Positions 1-4,982 of a stretch of 6,206 bases of DNA are shown one piece after another. Location of the stretch: NCBI GenBank assembly GCA_902797455.1, contig CADBTE010000126.1, positions 1 to 6,206 on the forward strand. Direction: 5' to 3'. This DNA is from an uncultured Planctomycetota bacterium. GTDB taxonomy: Bacteria; Planctomycetota; Planctomycetia; Pirellulales; Thermoguttaceae. The notes beneath the pieces are model-generated. The model did no database searches and was not told where the DNA came from. It saw only the letters and a program-made list of their open reading frames with translations. The number at the start of each line of letters is the position of its first letter. Position 1 is the first letter of the stretch. The position numbers were made by a program, and so were the translations under genes.

Positions 1-2
1 AC

Positions 3-68
3 GCCGAAAGGGCGAACGCCCTGCTGAAGAGAACCTATCGTGATGGATTCCGGTTCCCTGAAATTTAA
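3..68 (+). CDS. C-terminal end of an unidentified protein (5' truncated by window edge)
   Basis: One + strand frame is open from the window edge to a TAA at 66-68 and reads AERANALLKRTYRDGFRFPEI. The other two + frames stop within the first 45 bases. The peptide has a normal amphipathic composition, and a strong bidirectional terminator lies 27 bases after the stop. That is what one expects where a + gene converges on the minus-strand phosphofructokinase gene. Twenty-one codons are too few to name a family. It could also be a chance open stretch; the terminator context is the main argument for a real gene end. Confidence 0.45.
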   Translation, partial: AERANALLKRTYRDGFRFPEI

Positions 69-74
69 ATTTCA
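59..74. repeat. 16-bp perfect AT-rich palindrome over the stop codon
   Basis: TGAAATTTAAATTTCA is its own reverse complement, centred at 66/67, and it contains the TAA stop of the preceding partial gene. It sits just before the bidirectional terminator at 95-140. It may be an operator-like protein site or only AT-rich spacer; there is no U-tract that would make it a terminator. Confidence 0.6.
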
Positions 75-94
75 TTGCCTGCCGCAGAGGTAAT

Positions 95-140
95 AAAAAG
101 CGCGCCCCTGCCGCCGAGAGGCGAGGGACGCGCTTTTTTC
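95..140. terminator. Bidirectional Rho-independent terminator between convergent genes
   Basis: Ten bases at 95-104 (AAAAAGCGCG) pair perfectly with 129-138. Inside that arm CCCT-type bases at 106-109 pair with AGGG at 124-127, and a small GC-rich apical hairpin closes the top. The stem ends in T6 on the + strand and T5 (then ATT) on the minus strand, so it can terminate transcription from both sides. It serves the phosphofructokinase gene, whose stop is about 28 bases away, and the gene ending at 68. Confidence 0.88.
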
Positions 141-167
141 TTCAAACAGGCGGTTCGCTTTCTGCCG

Positions 168-1373
168 TTAGAACAGGCGGGCGTACTGCGGAAGATCACC
201 GACCAGCGGACGGAGGTATTCCAGGCACTTGTCGGTCACGTAGAGACGATCAGGGCAGATGAAATCATCGGGCATCGGCTTTTCGCCGTTGGCGACCTCC
301 GAAAGCGGGGCGGTGCCGAAGGTGATCTCGTAGGGATGGTTCGAGACACGCTCCATCGTCACCATCACGCCGCTTTTGCCTTCGATCGCCAGCTCGACGG
401 CGCGGTGGCCGCACTGCCATGCCTCGGTCACGTCGCGCTCGGTCGTCCGGTCGGCGGCGGACATCTGCAGGGACTCGGTCACCTGGAACTCACCGCGCCA
501 GCCGAATTCCTGGTGGATCATCTGGTGCAAAACCATCGCGGCGCTGGTGCCGCCCATGGCGCCGAACTCTTTGTTCTTGAATTTGTCAGACGTCTGAGAA
601 GCGCTGACCGGACTGCCGTCGGGGTAGCAGACCCCTTCACCGCAGACGATACTGACCCAGCCGTATTTGTCGTAGGCCTCTTTGACCTCTTTGAGGAACT
701 GCTCGCGCACGAACGGACGTTCAGGGACCAGGATGATGTGCGGAGCGGAATCTTCCGAGGTCTTGGCGCAGGCGGCCGCGGCGGGGAGCCAGCCGGCGCT
801 GCGGCCGACCGTCTGGAAGATGACGTATTGATCGACCTTCTTCATGTCGCGGGCCAAGATGCCGGCCTGGAGGACCGACAGCGCCACGTAGCGGGCCGCC
901 GACGGGAAACCGGGGGTGTGGTCGGTGGCGAACAGGTCGTTGTCGACCGTCTTCGGAACGCCGATGCCGCGCAGTTCGTACCCTTGCTGACGGCAGTACT
1001 CCTCGACGCGGTGGATCGTGTCCATCGTGTCGTTGCCGCCGATGAGGAAGTAGTAGCGGATGTTGTTCTTGCGCAGAAGATCGAGCACGGGGGCGAAATC
1101 TTCCTGCTGCATCTTATGACGGCAGCTTCCCAGAGCGCTGGCCGGCGCCTTTTTGAGGTTCTCGATCAGTTCCTTCGGGCGGCTCCCCAGGTCGATGATC
1201 TTCTCTTGCATGAACCCTTCGATCCCGTGCTGCATCCCCAGGACGCGGTCGATCTGGCTTTCCTCGTTCGACTTGCCAAGCTCCAGACAGCCCTGAATCA
1301 CACCGCAAAGCGAGGCGTTGATCACCGATGTCGGCCCACCACTTTGGCCGATGATGGCGTTTCCGCGGAACAT
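168..1373 (-). CDS. pfp: 6-phosphofructokinase, pyrophosphate-dependent type by active-site residues
   Basis: This 401-aa cytoplasmic glycolytic enzyme should phosphorylate fructose 6-phosphate to fructose 1,6-bisphosphate. The PFK fold is recognisable throughout. The N-terminal IIGQSGGPTSVINAS (residues 7-21) is the phosphate-donor loop. IGGNDTMDT lies at 111-119, PKTVDND at 140-146 with catalytic base D144, TVGRSAGW at 188-195, and GEGV at 245-248. In ATP-PFKs the donor loop reads GGDGS and the next motif PGTIDND. Here D115 replaces the glycine and K141 replaces the second glycine, the two substitutions associated with PPi as donor; that would make the reaction reversible. N114 stands where most family members have Asp. 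The length is normal for the single-chain PPi-type clade. The ATG at 1371-1373 has a GAAAGG site 8 bases upstream. It is transcribed from its own promoter and ends before the terminator at 95-140. Donor specificity is inferred, not proven. Confidence 0.93.
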   Translation of the reverse strand: MFRGNAIIGQSGGPTSVINASLCGVIQGCLELGKSNEESQIDRVLGMQHGIEGFMQEKIIDLGSRPKELIENLKKAPASALGSCRHKMQQEDFAPVLDLLRKNNIRYYFLIGGNDTMDTIHRVEEYCRQQGYELRGIGVPKTVDNDLFATDHTPGFPSAARYVALSVLQAGILARDMKKVDQYVIFQTVGRSAGWLPAAAACAKTSEDSAPHIILVPERPFVREQFLKEVKEAYDKYGWVSIVCGEGVCYPDGSPVSASQTSDKFKNKEFGAMGGTSAAMVLHQMIHQEFGWRGEFQVTESLQMSAADRTTERDVTEAWQCGHRAVELAIEGKSGVMVTMERVSNHPYEITFGTAPLSEVANGEKPMPDDFICPDRLYVTDKCLEYLRPLVGDLPQYARLF

Positions 1374-1381
1374 AACAAAAA

Positions 1382-1387
1382 CCTTTC
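1382..1387 (-). promoter_or_regulatory. Ribosome binding site of pfp
   Basis: On the minus strand GAAAGG lies 8 bases before the ATG at 1371-1373. It supports that start and is one of only two clear Shine-Dalgarno sites in the window. Confidence 0.7.
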
Positions 1388-1410
1388 GTTAAAATGTCTT
1401 GATGGTATCT

Positions 1411-1457
1411 ACACCCCGCCGGCAGCCGCCTTAAAGGCGCGCGCCGCGGCGCGGTGT
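1411..1457 (-). promoter_or_regulatory. GC-rich imperfect hairpin in the pfp leader
   Basis: ACACC at 1411-1415 pairs with GGTGT at 1453-1457. CGCC at 1417-1420 pairs with GGCG at 1448-1451, GGC at 1421-1423 with GCC at 1443-1445, and CGCC at 1427-1430 with GGCG at 1436-1439, closing a TTAAA loop. Mismatches and a 2-nt bulge lie between the blocks. If transcription starts about 7 bases beyond the -10 box at 1473-1478, the whole structure falls inside the pfp 5' leader. No U-tract follows it on the minus strand, so it is not a standard terminator. It could act on leader stability or translation, or weakly end SNF2 transcripts. Confidence 0.55.
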
Positions 1458-1478
1458 TATTCTACGGTTGTTATTCTA
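1455..1478. repeat. Tandem 10-bp direct repeat carrying two copies of a -10 hexamer
   Basis: TGTTATTCTA occurs at 1455-1464 and again at 1469-1478, a period of 14 bp. On the minus strand each copy reads TAGAATAACA and so contains a TAGAAT hexamer. The upstream copy is the -10 box of the proposed pfp promoter; the second lies just downstream of it. Confidence 0.75.
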
Positions 1479-1501
1479 ACTGGAAACCGGGGAGCCGTCA
1501 A
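1473..1501 (-). promoter_or_regulatory. Sigma70-type promoter of pfp
   Basis: On the minus strand TTGACG (1496-1501) is followed after exactly 17 bases by TAGAAT (1473-1478). These match the consensus hexamers at five of six positions each. The predicted start is near 1466, giving a leader of roughly 90 bases. The -35 box begins 21 bases after the SNF2 stop codon, so pfp can be expressed independently of the genes upstream. The hexamers may be recognised by a planctomycete housekeeping sigma; this is inferred from sequence only. Confidence 0.7.
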
Positions 1502-1522
1502 ACGAAAGGGATTTCGCTTGTT

Positions 1523-3277
1523 TTACTTCTTCTTTTTCTTGATTTTGAGGTTAAACAGCCCGAAGATCTCTTCCTGGCTGAGCCCCATCTTCGATTCAGC
1601 CCCGACCGCGCCGGAGAGGATCGTCTCGGAAAGAAGCCGCTTGGTCTGAAGGATCTGATCGATCTTCTCCTCGATCGTTCCGACGGTACAAAAGCGGGAG
1701 ACCGTCACCGGACCGGCGGCGCCGATCCGGTGCGCGCGGTTGATCGCCTGGTCCTCGATCGCCGGATTCCACCATCGATCGAAGAGGAAAACATAACCGG
1801 CGAACTGAAGATTCAGCCCGACGCTCCCCGCGCCGTAACTCATTAAAATGACATGCTTGTCGGGGTCTTCCCGGAACTGCCGAAGGACGGCGTCCCGTTC
1901 ACCGTTGGGAATTTGACCGTGATACTCCAGCGGGCCGAACGGCTCCATCGCGACCCGTATGCGGCGCAGCGACTCGACCCACTGGCTGAAGACAATCGCC
2001 TTTTGCCCCGAGGCGGCCACCTCCTCCATATCGGCGGCGAGACGCTCGAGTTTGGCGCTTTCGCCGGTGGCGGGGTCGAAATTGCAGATCTGCTTGAGCC
2101 GAGTGATCAGCTCGAAGGCGTGGTGCATCGTTACCGAATCGCCCAGATCGTTTAAGCGAATCTCCCCCGCCTCGGCGGCCAGACGGTACGATTCGGCCTG
2201 TTCGGGGAGAAGATCGATATTGGCGTCACGATAGAGTTTCGGGGGGAGATCTTTTAAAACCTGCGACTTCGTTCTTCGTAGGATATGCTCTCCGACCGCC
2301 TCGCTCATCGCTCGGGGAGACAGCCCCGAAATGGAGGTTCCCGGGGCGAGGAACTCGAAGATACTGACCAGATCCTCCGAGGAGTTCTCGACCGGTGTTC
2401 CGGTCAAAGCCCAGTTGCGCCGGCGCGGGATCGCCGCGGCCGCGTCGAAGGTGGCGCTGTGGCGGTTTTTGATTCGCTGCGACTCGTCGAGAACCACAAG
2501 ATCGAATCTTGCCGGCGCGCCGCCGTCGGCGGCGTACTCGTAGAATTCCCGATCACGCCCCAGGATTTCGTAATTGGCGATCCGAACCGGAGCGTTCGAC
2601 TGCTGCCAGTACCAGCGGCGGCGCGATTCCTTCCCCTCGATCACCTCGACCGGGACCTCGGGGGCCCAAAGCGCGAATTCCCGCTTCCAGTTGCTGACCA
2701 GCGGTTTTGGACAGACGAGCAAAACCCGGCAGATCTCGCCGCGGCGCAGCAGAAGCCGAATCGACATGATCGACTGCATCGTCTTCCCAAGCCCCATCTC
2801 ATCGGCCAAAATGGCGAAATGCGCGCTGTATAAGAAGGCGATCCCCTGTTTTTGATAGGGAAACGGCGCGAACGGCATCTCGAGCTGCTTGTTCTTGATC
2901 AGGTTCTCGATCGGCGGCTGAAGGAGATACTGAAGGCGATCCTCCAGCCGAATCGCGTCCTCGGGAACGCGGATACGGGTTCGCGACGCCGCCTCGGGGG
3001 AAAGATCGGCCTGGATGGGGCATTTCCTCAGCGAAGACAACCCTTCCGCGACCTCGGAATTGTCTTGCGACGCCTGCGGCTCTTGGGGGTCGTCGTACTG
3101 TTCGACGCGCGAGTCATCGGTGAACAGGAAGCTGCGCACCCGCGGGCAGCGGTGCTTGCGGACGATCAGCGAGGTGATCCTCGGACGTGGAAAGCGATCG
3201 AGGCCGGTGCGGATCGAGTGGACCACGATGGGGGGAGATTCGGTTTCGGGCGGGAATATCGTTTCAGGCACTGTCAC
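1523..3277 (-). CDS. SNF2-family DNA translocase / helicase-like ATPase
   Basis: This 584-aa protein carries the complete SNF2 two-lobe ATPase. A Q-like FPYQKQGIAFL lies at 139-149, Walker A DEMGLGKT at 159-166, motif Ia LLVCPKPLVSNWKREF at 186-201, and motif II DESQ at 264-267. Motif III is LTGTP at 291-295, motif IV AIVFSQW at 427-433, motif V SYGAGSVGLNL at 480-490, and motif VI DQAINRAHRIG at 509-519 with candidate arginine fingers R514 and R517. Such proteins use ATP to move on double-stranded DNA and remodel bound proteins rather than separate strands. Residues 1-135 are not recognisable, are Pro-rich and acidic in part, and lack the Cys-x-Cys pattern of a SWIM finger. The C-terminus is KIKKKKK. 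The start is the first available GTG (3275-3277), without a convincing Shine-Dalgarno. The frame is open back to the TAA that ends the 193-aa gene, with no other ATG, GTG or TTG between. It is likely co-transcribed with that gene; the target is unknown. Confidence 0.92.
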   Translation of the reverse strand: MTVPETIFPPETESPPIVVHSIRTGLDRFPRPRITSLIVRKHRCPRVRSFLFTDDSRVEQYDDPQEPQASQDNSEVAEGLSSLRKCPIQADLSPEAASRTRIRVPEDAIRLEDRLQYLLQPPIENLIKNKQLEMPFAPFPYQKQGIAFLYSAHFAILADEMGLGKTMQSIMSIRLLLRRGEICRVLLVCPKPLVSNWKREFALWAPEVPVEVIEGKESRRRWYWQQSNAPVRIANYEILGRDREFYEYAADGGAPARFDLVVLDESQRIKNRHSATFDAAAAIPRRRNWALTGTPVENSSEDLVSIFEFLAPGTSISGLSPRAMSEAVGEHILRRTKSQVLKDLPPKLYRDANIDLLPEQAESYRLAAEAGEIRLNDLGDSVTMHHAFELITRLKQICNFDPATGESAKLERLAADMEEVAASGQKAIVFSQWVESLRRIRVAMEPFGPLEYHGQIPNGERDAVLRQFREDPDKHVILMSYGAGSVGLNLQFAGYVFLFDRWWNPAIEDQAINRAHRIGAAGPVTVSRFCTVGTIEEKIDQILQTKRLLSETILSGAVGAESKMGLSQEEIFGLFNLKIKKKKK

Positions 3278-3331
3278 TTTTGGGGCGCTTTTTCCACTGA
3301 CAAAGGACCATTGCTTGCGCGGATTACCGCT

Positions 3332-3913
3332 TTACTTCTGCGACTCTTGGATGGCCATGGTGATCCGATCGAACGGCTCGGCCAGATCGACGTTGCCGGC
3401 GTACATCTCCAGCCCCGCCTTGATCCGCCCCCGGCGGGCGGGGTCGCTCCAGATCGTTTTGAAGACCGCCAGCCGGTCGGTGTGGAGACTGTCGGGAGGA
3501 AGCTCGACCCAGTCGCCGGTTCGAAGTCCCTTCAGCGACTCGGGAGGGCAGACGCTGAATCCCCCGGCGATCGAAGAACCGGAGGGAAAGAGCATCATCA
3601 CCGCTTTTGGAGTGACCGCCTGCAGCGACAGGACATAGACCGAGTTCGTCATCACAGCGAAACAGTCGAGGGATGTTTTGCGCAAAAGCGCGTCGGCGAT
3701 CTGTCGGCCATAGAGAAACGACTGAAGCGAGGCGCCGTAGAGGATCTCCTGCGCCGGATTGGGACAGACCGGGACGGTGCAGTGAAACTCCTTAGGATGC
3801 CCCAGGCGGTCGATGATCAGCAGCCCCCCCACCAGACCGGTCTTAACGCTTCCCAGGACCGTAATGAATCCGAGTCTGGCGTTTTCCTCTGTCAGCTGGC
3901 TCGCTTCCGCCAT
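3332..3913 (-). CDS. Conserved protein of unknown function, planctomycete-type, paired with SNF2 gene
   Basis: I do not recognise a characterised family. The 193-aa product opens with a short polar head. A glycine-rich hydrophobic stretch follows (GFITVLGSVKTGLVGGLLII, 15-34), then IDRLGHPKEFHCTVPVCPNPAQEILYG (about 34-60) and LQSFLYGRQIADALL (63-77). The FHCT...P.P..AQEILYG pattern resembles a hypothetical protein I recall from planctomycete genomes; this is memory, not a search. There is no signal peptide, and the hydrophobic stretches look like beta strands of a soluble alpha/beta protein rather than membrane spans. Cys44 and Cys50 are close but do not form a standard zinc motif. It lies 54 bp upstream of the SNF2 gene on the same strand and in the same frame, so an operon is likely. 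The ATG at 3911-3913 lacks a clear ribosome binding site. Confidence 0.82.
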   Translation of the reverse strand: MAEASQLTEENARLGFITVLGSVKTGLVGGLLIIDRLGHPKEFHCTVPVCPNPAQEILYGASLQSFLYGRQIADALLRKTSLDCFAVMTNSVYVLSLQAVTPKAVMMLFPSGSSIAGGFSVCPPESLKGLRTGDWVELPPDSLHTDRLAVFKTIWSDPARRGRIKAGLEMYAGNVDLAEPFDRITMAIQESQK

Positions 3914-3952
3914 CGGTGGTGACTTTCGCTTCGTGAAGACCTTTTTCCCAAC

Positions 3953-3971
3953 ACGGGGACTTCCTCCCCGT
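3953..3971 (-). promoter_or_regulatory. Hairpin in the leader of the 193-aa gene
   Basis: ACGGGGA at 3953-3959 pairs perfectly with TCCCCGT at 3965-3971 around a 5-nt loop (GGAAG on the minus strand). Flanking CCC and GGG can extend the stem beyond an internal loop. It lies about 40 bases before the ATG on the transcribed strand. No U-tract follows, so a terminator is unlikely. It may be a leader structure or, as DNA, an inverted-repeat binding site. Confidence 0.5.
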
Positions 3972-4138
3972 TAGGGAGTCAATCGGGCAAAACAGCCGGA
4001 CGCTTTAAAAGAAACGCAAAGAGGATAATCGGTGCGGACTGTGGAGAGTTTAACGGGTATAAGTGATTGTTTGATACTGCCGATTCTCCAAAACAATGGC
4101 TCTGGAGAAGATTCCTCCCGAAAAAATGGTCAAAATGC

Positions 4139-4167
4139 TCGACAAATCCTGAAAGGTGGTTTACTAT
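4139..4167 (+). promoter_or_regulatory. Candidate sigma70-type promoter for the 170-aa gene
   Basis: TCGACA at 4139-4144 (five of six to the -35 consensus) is followed after 17 bases by TACTAT at 4162-4167 (four of six). The predicted start near 4174 gives a leader of about 110 bases. The spacing is ideal but the -10 box is modest, so this is a candidate only. Confidence 0.5.
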
Positions 4168-4210
4168 AGAGCCAGAGGGCTTGCCGAGGACAGGTCACCC
4201 CGGCGTCCTT

Positions 4211-4219
4211 CCCCCCCCC
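4211..4219 (+). repeat. Nine-C homopolymer in the leader of the 170-aa gene
   Basis: Nine consecutive C bases lie between two CTT/TTC blocks in the untranslated leader. Such a run is prone to slippage and to sequencing or assembly length error. Because it is outside any coding frame, a length change would affect spacing only. Confidence 0.8.
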
Positions 4220-4223
4220 TTCC

Positions 4224-4241
4224 CGGCACCGGATGGTGCCG
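4224..4241 (+). promoter_or_regulatory. Compact leader hairpin with GGAT loop
   Basis: CGGCACC at 4224-4230 pairs perfectly with GGTGCCG at 4235-4241 around the four-base loop GGAT. Outer TTCCC and GGGAA (about 4220-4224 and 4248-4252) could form a lower stem across an internal loop. It is not followed by a U-tract. It lies about 45 bases before the start codon at 4285, in the predicted 5' leader. No known riboswitch class is recognised. Confidence 0.55.
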
Positions 4242-4284
4242 AAACAAGGGAAAACACCAGCAATCCACGATGAGCTATTGAGCC

Positions 4285-4797
4285 ATGAGCGATAAATATT
4301 GTTTTACCGTCAAAAATGCCTCTCCCCAGATCTCTCAGCCCGTCGATGTGACGCAGGGTCTTGCCTCGGGCCGCGCTCAAAATGATCAGCGCTTCCGAAA
4401 TACACTTCCCCCCACCAGCGAGACGGCGATGCTCCTGCGGATATTAATCCAGGGCCAAGACCGCCTGATCACCGCTCAAAATCGACAAAACGAGCTTCTT
4501 GAGGAAATCGCCGAAGCCCTCACCGGCTCGGCGCGTCAGCGTCAAAACGAGCTGGAGCAGTGGCGGCACTCCAATCCCCGGCTGGCGATCCTCTGCCGGA
4601 AGGCGACCGAAAAGCTAAGCGATATCCACAGCGAGTTCATCAATACCCTCTCCGAAGAGATCGGTGAGAACGAAGAAATCGCCGAAAACGAATTTCAGCT
4701 CAGCGATTTCCTGGATCGGTTCGGGCCGCGGATTATCCATCTCAACGCGATGCTCCAGATGCTTTCCCAGCTGGCCGAGCCCTCCGGCAAGCCCTGA
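4285..4797 (+). CDS. Conserved hypothetical helical protein (170 aa)
   Basis: The function is not recognised. The first 45 residues are polar and probably disordered. From about residue 46 (ETAMLLRILIQGQDRLITAQ) the protein looks helical, with a Gln/Asn/Glu-rich segment at 53-93 that has heptad-like spacing and could form a short coiled coil. The C-terminal part (about 95-163) is acidic and amphipathic. It contains NPRLAILCRKATEKLSDIHSEF, ENEEIAENEFQLSDFLDRFGPRI and a leucine-rich end. The whole resembles a hypothetical protein I recall from planctomycete genomes, which is memory only. No signal peptide or membrane span is seen. The ATG at 4285-4287 has no strong ribosome binding site. It has its own candidate promoter and a strong terminator follows, so it is probably a single-gene transcript. 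The acidic coiled-coil character suggests a protein-protein contact role, which is inference. Confidence 0.83.
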   Translation: MSDKYCFTVKNASPQISQPVDVTQGLASGRAQNDQRFRNTLPPTSETAMLLRILIQGQDRLITAQNRQNELLEEIAEALTGSARQRQNELEQWRHSNPRLAILCRKATEKLSDIHSEFINTLSEEIGENEEIAENEFQLSDFLDRFGPRIIHLNAMLQMLSQLAEPSGKP

Positions 4798-4839
4798 ACC
4801 TATCGAAAGACATCGCCGAGGAGGCGGACGCTTTTTTCG

Positions 4840-4883
4840 TTCACCCCGGAGGAATCTCTTTCCCCGGGGTGAATGTTCTTTTC
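4840..4883 (+). terminator. Rho-independent terminator after the 170-aa gene
   Basis: TTCACCCCGG at 4840-4849 pairs perfectly with CCGGGGTGAA at 4864-4873, a 10-bp stem with a 14-nt loop. It is followed by the T-rich tail TGTTCTTTT. The position, 43 bases after the stop and just before a new promoter, fits a transcription boundary between the 170-aa gene and the STAS gene. Confidence 0.82.
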
Positions 4884-4885
4884 GA

Positions 4886-4913
4886 TTGACAAGACGGCCC
4901 TTTTATATAGAAT
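4886..4913 (+). promoter_or_regulatory. Near-consensus sigma70-type promoter of the STAS gene
   Basis: A perfect TTGACA (4886-4891) is followed after 16 bases by TAGAAT (4908-4913), five of six to the -10 consensus. AT-rich bases run between them at 4901-4907. The predicted start near 4920 gives a leader of about 63 bases. The promoter directly abuts the terminator of the preceding gene, so the STAS gene and probably ileS form a new transcription unit. The -10 hexamer is identical to that of the pfp promoter. Confidence 0.82.
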
Positions 4914-4919
4914 AGTCCA

Positions 4920-4948
4920 GGGGTTTTTGTGTCATTGAGAAAATCCCC
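4920..4948 (+). promoter_or_regulatory. Hairpin at the predicted 5' end of the STAS-ileS transcript
   Basis: GGGG (4920-4923) pairs with CCCC (4945-4948). After one T-T mismatch, TTTT (4925-4928) pairs with AAAA (4940-4943). The structure would start at, or within a few bases of, the predicted first transcribed base. 5'-terminal stems of this kind can slow RNA decay; that role is inferred. Confidence 0.45.
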
Positions 4949-4967
4949 GTACCTATAGAGACTTTGT

Positions 4968-4973
4968 GGGAGA
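4968..4973 (+). promoter_or_regulatory. Ribosome binding site of the STAS gene
   Basis: GGGAGA lies 9 bases before the ATG at 4983-4985. It is the best Shine-Dalgarno on the + strand of this window and fixes the start. Confidence 0.7.
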
Positions 4974-4982
4974 ATTAAAACG

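Larger units (their letters stand above)
3914..4284. other. Divergent intergenic region (371 bp)
   Basis: This stretch separates the minus-strand group from the + strand group and must hold control elements for both. It contains a hairpin in the presumed leader of the 193-aa gene (3953-3971), a + strand promoter candidate (4139-4167), a nine-C run (4211-4219) and a compact hairpin (4224-4241). No convincing minus-strand promoter was found. Open frames inside it are short and lack ribosome binding sites or protein-like composition, so no gene is called. Confidence 0.7.

Noticed and set aside
75..1649. Long + strand open frame of 524 codons opposite the phosphofructokinase gene
   Set aside because: It lies antisense to a clear PFK family gene and reads through its terminator and promoter. 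Its Arg/Gly/Asp/Val-rich composition is typical of the complement of GC-rich coding sequence.
2852..3922. 356-codon + strand open frame opposite SNF2 and the 193-aa gene
   Set aside because: It spans two real minus-strand genes and their gap, has no recognisable motif and no ribosome binding site, so it is a shadow frame.
4096..4152. 18-codon frame MALEKIPPEKMVKMLDKS upstream of the 170-aa gene
   Set aside because: The composition is protein-like, but there is no ribosome binding site and its end overlaps the -35 box of the likely promoter, so it would need an earlier start site that is not evident.
4067..4273. 68-codon + strand frame in the divergent intergenic region
   Set aside because: It has Trp/Pro-rich low-quality composition, runs across the promoter candidate, the C9 run and the hairpin, and lacks a ribosome site.
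4270..4281. Minimal upstream frame ATG-AGC-TAT-TGA just before the 170-aa gene start
   Set aside because: It is three codons long without a ribosome site. The similarity to the true start (ATGAGC) is notable but most likely chance.
4812..4838. Possible second terminator (CGCC-GAGGA-GGCG then a T6 run)
   Set aside because: The stem is only 4 bp and the T run does not directly follow it. The 10-bp stem at 4840-4873 is far better.
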